A program made the translations under genes and the position numbers. Shown here piece by piece: positions 1-10,290 of a stretch of DNA of 64,000 bases (its first letter is position 1; each line of letters starts with the position of its first letter). This DNA comes from Elymus sibiricus (lineage: Eukaryota; Streptophyta; Magnoliopsida; Poales; Poaceae). Location of the stretch: the NCBI GenBank assembly GCA_039707655.1, contig CM077672.1, positions 454,500,390 through 454,564,389 on the forward strand, written 5' to 3'. Under the pieces are notes generated by a model, which ran no database searches, was not told the DNA's origin, and saw nothing but the letters and a program-made list of their open reading frames with translations.

Positions 1-713
1 ATTAGTACCACCTCGTACGTGAGCAAAATAGACGGACGGACCGCCAGTACGTGACCAAAACTAACGAAAAAAACTAATCGCGGGACGAAACCAAGAATAT
101 CACCTTGCTTTATTAGTAGGTAGTAGGTATAGATATAGATATAGATATAGATATAGATATAGATATAGATTGTCGGATCGGACGGGAGGATCTTGCAGAG
201 CACGAGGTCGCTGCCTCCGTGCTCCTCGGAGATGCCGTACTCGTACATGATCCACCCGGCCCTCACGTTTTTGCCGGACTCGCTGTCCTTGACCATGTAG
301 GAGAAGTCCTGCACGTATCCGCCGACGACGCTTCCTCCCTCCACCGGCTTCGCGCGATGCTCTGAGTGCCAGTGCTTCCCGACCACGCCGTCGATCGTGC
401 GCGGCTTCCTGGTTGCGCCGCCGCGCGCGTTCTTCTTGCGGCCACCAGGGTGGCGCACGCGAGAGAAGAAGTACCACACGGGTTGCTTGTGGACGCCCTG
501 GCCTTTGCCGGTGCCAGGAGCCTTTTGGAACGCGCGGGCCAGCTGCTCCGGCTCGGCGGAGTAGACGTCGGCTTCGTGGATGAAGCGGCCGGTGGCGGCA
601 GGGAGGGGCTCGCCGGCGATCTTGCGGCGCAGGTACAGGTCGGTGAGGTCTTTGTGCTGCGGGCTGAAGGTGACGCCTGGTGCAACCTCGACATCACGGC
701 GAGAAGTAGCCAT
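1..713 (-). CDS. NAC-domain transcription factor gene, 3' end replaced or cut by window edge
   Basis: Reading leftward from the ATG at 711-713, one frame stays open to base 1. The first 181 residues look like a NAC DNA-binding domain: APGVTFSPQHKDLTDLYLRR matches subdomain A (the LPPGFRFHPTDEEL..YLRR block), VWYFFSRVRHPGGR the EWYFF block, GVVGKHWHS the GYWKATGKD block, and GWIMYEYGI the W.MHEY block. NAC proteins are nuclear transcription factors that bind as dimers. Several block residues differ from consensus, so this is a divergent grass-type member. After codon 181 the frame runs into an (ATATAG)n tract read as alternating Ile-Tyr and then into a repeat end, so the natural C-terminus or intron is missing here. 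It may be a pseudogene, or a true donor site may lie near 171-180. The family is clear; activity is not. Confidence 0.75.
   Translation of the reverse strand, partial: MATSRRDVEVAPGVTFSPQHKDLTDLYLRRKIAGEPLPAATGRFIHEADVYSAEPEQLARAFQKAPGTGKGQGVHKQPVWYFFSRVRHPGGRKKNARGGATRKPRTIDGVVGKHWHSEHRAKPVEGGSVVGGYVQDFSYMVKDSESGKNVRAGWIMYEYGISEEHGGSDLVLCKILPSDPTIYIYIYIYIYIYIYTYYLLIKQGDILGFVPRLVFFVSFGHVLAVRPSILLTYEVVL
61..170 (+). repeat. Transposon right end plus (ATATAG)n microsatellite
   Basis: The stretch containing CCAAGAATATCACCTTGC and then CTTTATTAGTAGG is the same as the right end of the element at 3875-6218. It is followed by an ATATAG microsatellite (about 128-170) that abuts the NAC coding sequence. 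This is probably the end of a second copy of that family, joined to the gene at the microsatellite. Confidence 0.6.
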
Positions 714-1372
714 CGTCGAGTACTTTCCGACCGGCCGCTTGATCGATCTGCTTGGATCGGAAGACGCTCGCGTAGTTCCGATCGTCTCGACTGGGGTCCC
801 GGCGAGCGAGCGAGCGAGCGACTTCTCTTCTCGTTGGGATGTAGTTGTAGAGGACGTACGTGGGTGAAGCCCCTTCCTTTTCTGCTATATATATGTGTAT
901 GTGTACGGCAATACGTACGTGGCACAGTGTCAAGCTCGGTTTGGGTGTCCTAGCTAATTGTTAAACACCTTGGGTGACCGCTAAGCAAGTTTTCAGATGA
1001 TTCCAAACACCTCCGGTTTGACATCTATTTATTTCAGAGTGATCTAAAACGCTTTTATATGGATTTACGGAGGGAGTAGTTTGTCGTTTTCTATTAGATT
1101 ATAGCTTATCATGCATCAATTAGTAACTTATATCAAACCCATAAATAATGTCTGAAATTTCCGAGATACTTTGGAAAATTAAAGGGTCCTTCCATCCACT
1201 TCAGAAAAAAAAAACCGTCACTGAGGAAAAAGAAAACCTGGACACATGCCACCTCGCCATCCCAACATGCATGGAAAAAGCTTTCATTCTTAGCTGAGCT
1301 CAACTATTTTTATTTATTTCAACATGCACTTATTCTACCTCATCATATATGCCACCTCATTAGAGGCCTACC
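714..1372. other. Upstream region of the NAC-like gene, no gene seen
   Basis: This is promoter-side and AT-rich DNA. A single GGAGGGAGTA end near 1069-1080 looks like half of a Stowaway MITE without its partner. I see no coding sequence. Confidence 0.4.
885..894 (-). promoter_or_regulatory. Possible TATA box of the NAC-like gene
   Basis: An ATATATATAG-type tract on the minus strand lies about 175 bp upstream of the NAC ATG, a plausible core promoter distance. It is low-complexity AT, so the call rests on position. Confidence 0.35.
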
Positions 1373-1389
1373 ATAACATGCATGAGACC
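1373..1389 (+). repeat. LINE target-site duplication, left copy
   Basis: Seventeen bases, ATAACATGCATGAGACC, identical to the copy after the LINE poly(A) tail. Confidence 0.9.
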
Positions 1390-2957
1390 GGGTTAATGTT
1401 GTACAGGCCATTCTCGCGTTGTTTGGTAACGCCTCCGGTTTAAGGACGAACGTGACCAAGTCAGTGGCATACCCAATAGCATATTGACATGCAACCATTG
1501 CTTGCTAATTTCGGAGGGGTGCTGGGAGCCTTCCCATGTCAGTACCTCGGGCTGCCCCTAGGGGTCCGGAAGCCAAGGAGGGTGGAGTTACAGCCTATGC
1601 TCGATAAAATTGCAAACAGGTTATCTAATAGAAAGGGGAGGATGATGAACCGTATGGGAAGACTGGTGTATATCAATTCTGTGGTCACGGCCATGGCTAC
1701 TTACTACCTAACGACGTTCCAACCGGATAAGTGGCTGATCAGAAAAGTGGATAAATTGAGGAAGAACTTTCTTTGGGAGGCGGAGGATGGGAACATTGGT
1801 GGGAAGAGTTTGGTTAACTGGAAACAGGTTTGCACTCCCAAACGGTATGGCGGCCTTGGAGTGAAGAACATAGAATGTTTTAGCAGGGCTTTGAGGCTTC
1901 GTTGGGAGTGGTTTAGATGGGGGGAAGAGGACAGACCGTGGAAGGGCTCGGAGACGCCCTGTGATTCGATGGACAAACAGTTGTTCGCTAGCTGCACCAA
2001 GATTCAATTAGGAGATGGAAACACGGCGATCTTTTGGACGGACAGATGGCTTGATGGCGAGGCTTTTTCGGTGGTAGCCCCTGAATTGTTCAAGCTGGCG
2101 AGGTTTAAAAATCTGACGGTCAGACAAGGGCTACACAATGGTAAATGGATGCAGGGATTGCAAAGAATGAACAGTGAAGAGCAATTGATCCAGTTCTTCC
2201 AGATTTGGGAAAAGGTGCAGTCTGTGCTTTTGGCACCGACGAAGGACACAATGGTATGGAATCTGACGGCCAATGGAGTACTCATCTGCTTCTGCCTATG
2301 AGGCGCAGTTCGTGGCCCGGATTGAGAAGCCAGAGCTAGCACGGATCTGGAGAGCAAGGGTGGAAGGGAAAGTGAGATTCTACCTCTGGTTGTTGTTGCA
2401 AAATCGGAACTGGACGGCTGACCGATTGCAGGCAAGGGGGTGGCCGCACAACACATGTTACAGCTTCTGTGACCAGGTGCTGGAAACAGCGGATCACATG
2501 GCAATACACTGCACCTATGCCAAGGTGATTTGGGACCATTTTCACCGATCAACAGATGGACTGTGCAACGCTGCTGCCGTGGCGACGTCCATCTCTGAAT
2601 GGTGGGCGAACACTGGCTATGGTAGAGGCTCAAAGGACCGAAACAAGGAGGAAACGACGCTGGCGGCATACATCGTCTGGAATCTGTGGAAAGAGAGGAA
2701 CAGAAGGGTGTTTGAACACAAAGAATTGGTGCCAATGGAGCTTGTGGCGTTGATTACTGACGAGGTCAACATATTTAACATGGCAATGAGGAGGGCACCA
2801 GTTATGGGGGGACAACAATGAGAGTCGCACTAGAATGTTGTCTTAGGTGAGTGGGTGATCTGGTCATAGGTGAATGGCCATGACTGTATTTTGTAACAAC
2901 TCTTTTCTACTATAATGCAAAGGCAGAGCTCCTGCTATTCCCGTCAAAAAAAAAATA
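1390..2957 (+). mobile_element. 5'-truncated LINE (non-LTR retrotransposon) insertion
   Basis: The insertion ends in an A-run (2947-2956) and lies between perfect 17-bp direct repeats, ATAACATGCATGAGACC, at 1373-1389 and 2958-2974. It starts inside the reverse transcriptase domain (..ALFGNASGLRTNVTKS..), continues through the RT thumb (YLGLPLG, then GRLVYINSVV) and a zf-RVT-like Cys/His module, and ends with about 135 bp of 3' UTR before the tail. Truncation at the 5' end, a poly(A) tail and a target duplication together are typical of target-primed reverse transcription. The reading frame is broken at least twice, so it is inactive. Confidence 0.9.
1489..2821 (+). pseudogene. LINE reverse transcriptase C-terminus and zf-RVT remnant (frameshifted)
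   Basis: Two overlapping frames cover one ancestral protein. Bases 1489-2301 encode the RT thumb and connection region (FPCQYLGLPLGVRKP, NRMGRLVYINSVV, FLWEAEDG, then a KRYGGLGVKN motif typical of plant LINE ORF2). Bases 2273-2821 continue with the zinc-knuckle-like zf-RVT module (FYLWLLLQNRNWTADRL, then CYSFCDQVLETADHMAIHC). One indel near 2275-2300 separates them. Another frame break near 1483 separates the upstream piece ending NVTKSVAYPIA. The catalytic YxDD region lies upstream of the truncation and is absent, so no activity is expected. Confidence 0.85.
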
Positions 2958-2974
2958 ATAACATGCATGAGACC
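2958..2974 (+). repeat. LINE target-site duplication, right copy
   Basis: Perfect match to 1373-1389, starting directly after the A-rich tail. Confidence 0.9.
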
Positions 2975-3874
2975 AGTAGTTCGAAAATCCATGTTCGGAC
3001 AAATGAAATCGATATTTTGTTCCTCTAAGGACTATGAATTATTCCACGCTACTTTTTTTTTTGTTTCACTACAGCATTCCAAAATCTGGTTGTGGGAAAA
3101 CTTAAACCAACATGTTGCCATTTAGACACTACCCTAATTAGAAACAACACCAGAATTAGTGGTGTAGTGGCACATCGTTTGGGTTGTAATTCAGTGCTCC
3201 CCTCAAGCTTGCACCCTTCTCGCGCATCACTGCTTGCATCCCGATAAGGTGCTTCCCGTTGAATGATCTTGTGTAAAATTTATCACCAAATATAGATAAT
3301 AAATAAACAAGGCAAAGTTTTAAAAATACTACTCGATCTTTCACCAAGGCTGCGTTCCCTCCGTCCCATATTAACTGTAGGCGCCACATGACCCTCACAA
3401 CTGCACCAATCTCGGACTATTTGTATGGCAAGAAGAACCACCTATTTTTATTGTATTGATCACTTGAAGAACGCTGTAATTTTGCTTCATAATCAAGGGA
3501 GTGCCGTGATGGCTTTCTCTCAACCATGGATGATGTTAGGGTGATTTGGGCTAGACTTAACGTGAATCATGCGGCGCACACTCTAGCTAGGGAAGGTTGC
3601 CTGAATCTCCTCTATAGTTTATGCCCGGCTGTCTAGGCCAGCGCTCAGGGCATCACGAGCATCGGGGTGGCTGGCGTGTGGGTCCTCTTCATGGGCATGC
3701 GCGTGTCAGTCAGTTTTCCTGTTTGGTTTGCGCTCCCTTCGGCGGTGGACTCACTGCCGTGTGGGCTGGACATGCCGTTCTTTGCGTTCGGCCGGGTTGG
3801 CGCTCCTTTCTTCGTCTGGGTGGTGGTTCTGGCATTCCATGGGCCCGTTGGTCGGTGGCTCTATGTTTATAAGT
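2975..3874 (+). other. Gene-free stretch with an RNase H-like LINE remnant near 3480-3640
   Basis: Most of this stretch has no recognisable coding. Around 3500-3630 the plus strand reads VIWARLNVNHAAHTLAREG, which resembles the C-terminal end of the RNase H domain in plant LINE-type polyproteins (..N..AH.LA..). Nothing before or after it is readable, so it is an old fragment. Confidence 0.45.
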
Positions 3875-4243
3875 TACTAGCAAAAAGGTCCGTGCGTTGC
3901 AACGGGATACAAAATTGATGAAAATTTAGCGAGGATCGTGACCGTGCGTTGCAATGGGATAGAAAATTGAGGCAAATATATCGAGGACATATTAAAGAGA
4001 AAATTGGCATAAATTTGGTAAGGACAATAACTGATTCCAATTATATCCTGCGCTTAATGCCCAATCGATTGTGCAACGTGTTTACCATGTATGGCAGCCC
4101 TCAATCCCCACATCCTCCGTTAATTATGCATACTCCTCCCCGTTTCACATAATAAGTTCATTTCAAAATAGTTGATCATTTTCTTTGATGAGAAAGGTTG
4201 CTATGATGATTTTAGTGTATTAGTATGAAGTTCAGTAATATAC

Positions 4244-4283
4244 ATGCCTAATGATTTTTTTAAAACTATATGCCTAATAATTT
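4244..4283. repeat. Micro-insertion between near-identical 14-bp repeats
   Basis: ATGCCTAATGATTT (4244-4257) and ATGCCTAATAATTT (4270-4283) flank a 12-bp insert that begins with T residues. It resembles the tail-only insertions elsewhere in the window but is the weakest example. Confidence 0.4.
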
Positions 4284-4428
4284 AGCAGTGCACAACAAAG
4301 CTTGACTGGAGCTTGCATTGCACCACAATAGTATTTTGAGAAAGGATCATAGACATACTAATAGTCACAATTCAAGATGCTTTGCTGAGGGATAAAACAT
4401 AATAAAATAGGATGTGAACAAAGCATAC

Positions 4429-4515
4429 CAATCCAGCAGATATTACATCCTGCAGCTTCCCAGCCTTCACATTCGTGATCAAGACAACATGGCGATTCTT
4501 CAAAAGGGCAAATAT
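4429..4515 (-). pseudogene. Captured exon of an EMAPII/AIMP1-like tRNA-binding domain (second piece)
   Basis: The minus strand reads LLKNRHVVLITNVKAGKLQD and then VISAGL, followed by a GTATGC donor-like site at 4428. This matches the NR.VVLITNVKPGKLRDVMSAG core of the C-terminal tRNA-binding (EMAPII/AIMP1, MetRS-associated) OB-fold. There is no complete frame around it. It follows the first piece in the order expected on the minus strand. It is a fragment inside the element at 3875-6218 and not a working gene. Confidence 0.65.
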
Positions 4516-4638
4516 TTATAACAGAACACATTGCGATTTCCCAAATCTATCGCCTCCATAAGAAGACTGCAAAAACAAAAGGAGATGCCAAAAAGCCAGT
4601 AGAATTTTTTACAAATGTTAGGTGGAAATTTACTATAC

Positions 4639-4698
4639 CATTCAGCTGATGGGTGCTTCCATGCTTTGTGAACAGCCCCAACCTGTATATTCTGGATA
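4639..4698 (-). pseudogene. Captured exon of an EMAPII/AIMP1-like tRNA-binding domain (first piece)
   Basis: On the minus strand, a TTATTTCAG acceptor-like site precedes IQNIQVGAVHKAWKHPSAE, followed by a GTATAG donor-like site. The motif corresponds to the start of the EMAPII-type tRNA-binding domain (..QVG.I.KAWKHP.ADSL). With the next piece it gives two exons in gene order with intron-like sequence between them. This indicates capture at the DNA level and not retroposition. Confidence 0.65.
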
Positions 4699-5036
4699 CT
4701 GAAATAAGGGCACCTTTCAGATTGTCATGGAGATATGAATTACATATACACAGCTAGTCAGCAACTCAGCATGCATTATTCCCAAACGTGGCACACACAC
4801 GTGCATTTTCCTGCGGTGCTATTATCCTTTAGTTTCTAAATTGACGTAAAAGTTAGCACAATTTTCTCACAATGATAATTGACAATAAGCACACAACTTC
4901 ACTGAACCGCTGATCCTTCAAGATTACTGAAGAGGACAGAACAGATAATGCAAAGAATGCACGTTCATGTATTAGTACCATGCGACTGCCGCGACGTACA
5001 AGCCTTTAAGGCGAACATACTGCATGCAACACGGAT

Positions 5037-5651
5037 TCACAGCCTCCCCACCGTTCGAATGATTTGATATGCTTGCGCACAGGAGCACATCACAATTTGC
5101 TTTACAAAACATGCAAACAAGCAAACAGGCTGCGCACCATGATGAACGCAATCATGAAGAACGGGCAGGGAGGCACCGTCGGCTGCAATCAAGCAAACAG
5201 GCTGCGCACCGAGGAACACCAGGGTGGCGTGGGCTTGGCGTGTTGGCCACTGGAGCGGGATCGGGGCCAAATCGACCCCAACGTTAATCCCCGCCCCCAT
5301 CGTGATCCCCTCCAGCTTGGGCGGCCAGTTGATCTGAACACCATGCCCTTCCCACTCTGCTCTCCCCTTGCCTGTGTTTGTCGCTATGCCGGAGCCCGGA
5401 GGACGCCGCCGCTTGGGATGCCGAGCAGAGGTACCGCCGCTAGAAGTCTGCCCCGCCTGCAATCGCCCACCTCGCTCCCACCCATCCTCATCCGCGGCGA
5501 CTGCGCTACCACGCCTCCCAGCGCAGAAGTTCATCCCCTCTAGCACCTCCATGTGAAAAGCCCCGGCCGGTGTCATCTCTCCCCGTCGCTCCTCGTCCCA
5601 TGCGACAATCCGTCGGTTGCCGTCCAGGTGAATGCGTATTTGTAGCAGCAT
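5037..5651 (-). CDS. Unrecognised ORF downstream of an element-borne promoter
   Basis: An open frame of 204 codons begins about 300 bp downstream of a minus-strand TATA box (5953-5962), after a GC-rich leader. The product starts MLLQIRIHLDGNRRIVAWDE and has an R/G-rich middle. I recognise no domain. A 20-base sequence, AAGCAAACAGGCTGCGCACC, occurs twice inside it (near 5119 and 5189). It may be a captured first exon and leader and not a true protein. Confidence 0.25.
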   Translation of the reverse strand: MLLQIRIHLDGNRRIVAWDEERRGEMTPAGAFHMEVLEGMNFCAGRRGSAVAADEDGWERGGRLQAGQTSSGGTSARHPKRRRPPGSGIATNTGKGRAEWEGHGVQINWPPKLEGITMGAGINVGVDLAPIPLQWPTRQAHATLVFLGAQPVCLIAADGASLPVLHDCVHHGAQPVCLFACFVKQIVMCSCAQAYQIIRTVGRL

Positions 5652-5952
5652 CCGATCTGGAGGTGTGGAGAGCTTTGACGACGAGATCCGGGAAGGAGAT
5701 GGGGCGGCGGCCTTAGGTGCACGGGGTGGTGGCGCTCAGGCACGAGGGAGTGCGGACAGCTAGCGGGCTAGGACACTGCGGTAGCCACGTCGGCGTCTTT
5801 GCTCAGGGAGCGATCGCGGCGCATTGGCCTTTGTCGTTGTTGTCGTCGGCGTCAAAGTGGGCAAGGTCACCTACCCATCGTAAGCACATCTCCCAGATGA
5901 ATCACCCCGTGGGATCGGCTCTCTATGCTGCTCTCTCTTGTCCTCTCGGACA

Positions 5953-5962
5953 CGTATTTATA
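5953..5962 (-). promoter_or_regulatory. TATA box inside the element, reading leftward
   Basis: CCTATAAATACG on the minus strand is a good TATA match. The C-rich leader downstream runs into the ORF at 5651 and then toward the captured tRNA-binding exons. It probably came with the captured gene. Confidence 0.5.
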
Positions 5963-6085
5963 GGAGAGGTTACGAAAGGCAAGAAGATGCAGAGTTTTAC
6001 TCCAAGTCAGAGTCTCGAGTCGTGACTCGTTCCTACGATGGGCGGATGTGAATAACGTAGGACGGAGAAAAAAACCTAACGTAGC

Positions 6086-6195
6086 CGTCCGGAATCAATA
6101 AAATAACTTAAACGGGACGAAACCAAGAATATCACCTTGCCGTCCGGAATCAATAAAATAACTTAAACGGGATAAAACCAAGAATATCACCTTGC
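6086..6195 (+). repeat. Tandem duplication of the element's right-end 55-mer
   Basis: Bases 6086-6140 and 6141-6195 are two 55-bp copies differing at only one or two positions (GGGACGAAACC versus GGGATAAAACC), both ending ACCTTGC. Confidence 0.85.
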
Positions 6196-6218
6196 TTTAT
6201 TAGTAGGTATATAGATAT

Positions 6219-8181
6219 AAGACTTGGTTTTCTATTTCCTTGCTTTTGTATTTGTGATATTATTTCGTCCGAGGCCGCTTAGTTAATAAAAAGGCAGCAA
6301 GTTTATTTTTATTTTTTTTGCGGGTGAAAAAAAAAAGGCAGCAAGTTCCCCTCAAACAAAAAGGAAAAAAAAAGAAATCAATGATTAAGTGGCGCTGACT
6401 TCAGAATTTGTGCTTCCTCGTTGCTAATGCTTCCAAACTTTAGGGTTTTGAGAAATTTACTGGCCGGGATCGGCAACTTCCGCTTGGAACATGACTGATG
6501 TAGAGCCTTTTAGTATATCTATATGAGTTTTCGGTTGAACCTGCGGGCTCACCCACGGTCTCGCTTGGAGCTAAGGTACAACTTGATAACTAGATCATTG
6601 ATGGCCGCGCCCATCTATTTTACAAAATATTTGTATGAATTTTCACTATAATAATTGAAATGAAGGCATAAGCTCGCACATAGTAGAGCAGAAAAAAGGA
6701 TTGCCCAGGAAGCTATCTTTAGCATATGGAACCTGATTTATTGTGGAATCAAATAACAAGAAAATACAATGAGATTTGCCCCGGAAAGATGATTTAGGGA
6801 ACCCTGGAAACTATCTTTAGCACATGGAACCTCTTTGGTTCTTTTCCCTAAGTCCATGCGAAAACAAGAAAAGTTAGCCCGCAGGTGTCATATATTTTTC
6901 CGATGAATTTTTCAAGGCCATTCAGTCAGACTCCCAAATTGTCATGTCTCATCCATAATATTGTTATCAAAGTTAACCATCTGCTGATACTAATAATGAA
7001 CATTAACCCGACTTGAAAATAAAAGGATATTTTAAATCTCACCATTGGTCATCCTGATCATGATTAAATAGAATATAACATCCAACCCAGAACATCGAAA
7101 CAATCTCAAAGGACCCATGCCTCACAAGATGCATTACAACATACACATTACAGCCTGACTTTAGCGAGTTCCTTATAAAGAATGTAGTTTAGAAGATTTT
7201 CTTAGTCCATGATACAGTGCAGTCCACAAGATGCCTTCAAGATTTGCAACTCTATCAAAAATCTTCTTAGGCCTCCTCTTTTATCTGCTACATGTGAATC
7301 ATATTACTCTTTTATCAGTTTTGAGAACAAACTCTTTATCATGAAATAGAACTATGCAAAAAGATATATAATGAGGTAAAAACTAAAATCCAACCTGCAA
7401 AGAAGAGAAAAAGCTGACAATTTATCTTTTTACCTTTATATGTTAGCTAGCCTGCTTAGGGAATGCTTATTTTGAATTTTCTTAGTTTGGTATTTAAATA
7501 ACTACTCATATCATGGACCAAGGGGACACTTATCAAATATTTTTACACCATCAGTGATCAGTCACTGACTTTTCCGACCAGCTAGCTGACAACACTATGT
7601 TAGGATGTATCTCCTCTGGATTGGCACCCACCACGCATTAATACATCTAACATATTGCTTCAGACAGTAGCAATCAATGAAACACTATGAATTGATAGAA
7701 TCCGCCTAGTTGATACAACTTACCATAGCACATTAGATGACGGCATCAAATAGCTGGGTTCAAGCTTGGCATCATGGCAGGAAATAATCGTACATTCTCT
7801 ATAAAAAAATACAGGAGAATGTCGTTGCCCGCTTCGACGCCTTGATGTATCTCAACAACACTGTCAATCCCGTAACAAAGCATTTCTAGCTATTTTTATT
7901 ATAAGAAGCAATAAGCAAAGCCATGGAACTAAATCAGGAAAGCAACTAATGAAGTTGAGTAGGGGAATACAGATAAAGCAGAAGAATGCGACCTAATGTG
8001 CGCGATCTCACATGGTATGCACCTGATGAGCTAGATATGTGCATGTGCATCGCGCGCGCGCACACACACCCACTCGCGATGAAACATGAAGTGTGAGCGC
8101 CTTGTCTCCATGCCTCGCGCATGTTTGTTCCGAACTGTCACATTATGTGTGGATCTAATTTGTGGGTGTGCACGTGTGCAG
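6219..8181. other. Gene-free AT-rich stretch
   Basis: Apart from the micro-insertion at 6288-6347 I see no gene, long repeat or clear transposon end. A (CG)n(CA)n microsatellite lies near 8050-8070. Confidence 0.4.
6288..6347 (+). repeat. Micro-insertion: 28 bp ending in A-run between 16-bp direct repeats
   Basis: AAAAAGGCAGCAAGTT occurs at 6288-6303 and 6332-6347. The insert reads TATTTTTATTTTTTTTGCGG, then GTG and an A-run that abuts the right repeat. The layout fits a tail-only LINE insertion on the plus strand. Confidence 0.6.
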
Positions 8182-8274
8182 GTACAGCGGTGCGCCGAGG
8201 ACAAAACCGCCCAGATCACAACCTATGAGGGAAATCACAACCACCAACAGCCACCACCGGCGACCACCATGGCC
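8182..8274 (+). pseudogene. Orphan WRKY exon (second half of a group II WRKY zinc finger)
   Basis: Directly after an acceptor-like TGTGCAG the frame reads [20 protein letters not shown], then H. This is the second half of a WRKY domain (..VRKQ^[16 protein letters not shown]) and begins exactly at the conserved VQR intron position of group IIa/IIb genes. Downstream the frame soon leaves WRKY-like sequence, with a shifted remnant MLL..S near 8305. I find no first exon with WRKYGQK within the preceding kilobases. It is an isolated exon, either captured by a repeat or left over from a deleted gene. Confidence 0.75.
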
Positions 8275-8299
8275 AAACCACACCCGTTTTGGTGGACAT

Positions 8300-10290
8300 G
8301 CTCCTGTGTGGCCTGCTGTCAGCTGCTACGGTGGAGCCCTCCTGGGCCATGTTATCACGCTCGTCAACATCGACGATAAAATATTTCACATTAAAACACA
8401 TGGTTGGAATTTACAACATATATAGAGGTCTGGACATGAACAATAGATTCCCATGGAGCAAGATATTTATCTGTTAGTAATAGAAAAAGTGAATATTTGT
8501 TAATATTGGAAAGATTGTTGCCAGTCTTTATAGTCATGTACTTCCAATTGTTTTCACAAAACAAATCGGTTCGCATTGCGTGAATTTAAAATATGGGCAC
8601 ATAGAACATTGTATGAAATAATTGACAGAATGATAGCACCAAATTCAGTTCTAAAAACCATAGTGCATTGGCGCAGCAGCATAGAACTTATGGATGGCCT
8701 GAAATGCTCCTAGCCAAGATATTTATGAGCAAGCCCGAACAAGCCATGGTTTTACTAATTAAATATTGGACCAATAGTGCATTTAAGTATGTTTTAACAA
8801 GTTATGATGCATGTCTCCTATCATGGAACAATTTCTCACATCAGAAGAAGCATATCAAAATTATAAGATAAGATAGCCAGGGCAATGAAGGTGACCATTC
8901 AAGTAGACAGCTTTTAGCACAGGTTTCGGGAAATCTAGAGACATGGCGTATAAGGTCTTCTCACAACAAAGAACATGATCAGGAGGGCACCGATCTTACT
9001 CATTGGACGAACTGGGCATTTATTTTGCAGCACCACATCCCGGACAATCAACCCCCATACAAGGGTCCTGTTAATCCTTAGGCAAATTATAAGGTGGAAA
9101 TACAAACAGAGTGGATTAAGGAACAAAATCGAGCCTTGGAAGGGCAACAAGCAGTAGTGGATGAGCGAGATTCAATACCTTTGGATCTTTCCTGGTGGTG
9201 AGGGGAAGGGCACATAGCGGGCGTGAAAATCAATAGCCAGTCACCCTCATTTGAACCACCCCGTGTACTTGCAAAGCACTGGAAGATGGCAGCACATGAG
9301 AATTGATCGCTTTGTGACCAACCTTCATTGAACACACCTTCCCCAATTCTCCAATTCTCAAACCTTCACTGGCAAAACAATATACCAGAACCAACCTTCC
9401 CCAATTCTCGGAACAAATTTCGATCAATCTGAAAGCACCTGTAGAAACCGAGATGGAAAAAAAATCATCAATTCGAAGCGAAATCCGAACAAAATAGAAT
9501 AATATGATAAAGAGGAAATTCTGCAGGTGCGTTTGCCAGATTATTATTTGGGGAAGGAGATGGCGCAAGGGGCAGAGCTTATGTACGCACACGGTCATGT
9601 GGCGAGATAAATGGTGCACCTTAACAACCATTAATGGATTTGAGAAACGGAAGATCTACTGCTCGAATCAACCGTCGGCGGATCAGCTTCGCATCCCGTT
9701 TCCGCATCAACCGGGGAGACGCATGGCCGCTCGGCTGCTCCGCATCCTTCCGCTCGACTGCTCGCTAGCGTCCGGCCGTCCGCTGGATCCCCTCCTTTCC
9801 CCCCTGCAGACGGATCGCGCGCATCAGCTCGATCGAGCGATTCCCACGTCTAACGCATTGCGCGCGCCGGCTGGATCTGATCCCCGCGTCGGTCGATCCC
9901 TCTCTCTTGCCTTCGTCTTTCTCTTTATTTTTGGTAGAGAAATCGATAGCGATCGAGTGTCCTGAGGCTAAATGGGCCGGGGAGAAGGCCCGGTGAACGA
10001 CGTATCTCAGATTTAGCCCCTGGAGTAGCAGCCCCTAGGACAACTGGGCCAGAAAAAAACACAGGCGATGGAGGCGCATCTAACGGCCAAAAATGACCCT
10101 GACACATGATCGGACGGCCGAAACGGCTGAGGGTGTGAGAGTGCTCGGTTTAGGCTCAGTTTTACTGTCCTAAATGACAAGCATCGCACCATCATATCTA
10201 TGCTAAGCCATGTCACCATCATCTACTAAGCCATGTAAAAAAACATATATCTACCATCTACGTACCCATTCGCCTCACGCCTCTCGCGAC
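8300..10290. other. Gene-free stretch with a GC-rich patch at 9650-9960
   Basis: AT-rich noncoding DNA gives way to a GC-rich patch (9650-9960) that looks like a 5' leader or promoter. No ORF with recognisable content follows it on either strand. Confidence 0.35.

Larger units (their letters stand above)
3875..6218. mobile_element. Unclassified gene-fragment-carrying DNA element
   Basis: The left end reads TACTAGCAAAAAGGTCCGTG, then a block containing CGTTGCAACGGG. The right end reads AATATCACCTTGCTTTATT, then AGTAGG. Read inward, both ends start TACTA..AAA..AAGGT, a weak terminal inverted repeat. The right end recurs at 61-125, so this is a repeated family. The interior holds minus-strand exon-like pieces of a tRNA-binding protein gene and a minus-strand TATA box, but no recognisable transposase. 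I recognise the ends as common in grass genomes but cannot name the superfamily. The boundaries are estimates. Confidence 0.5.
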
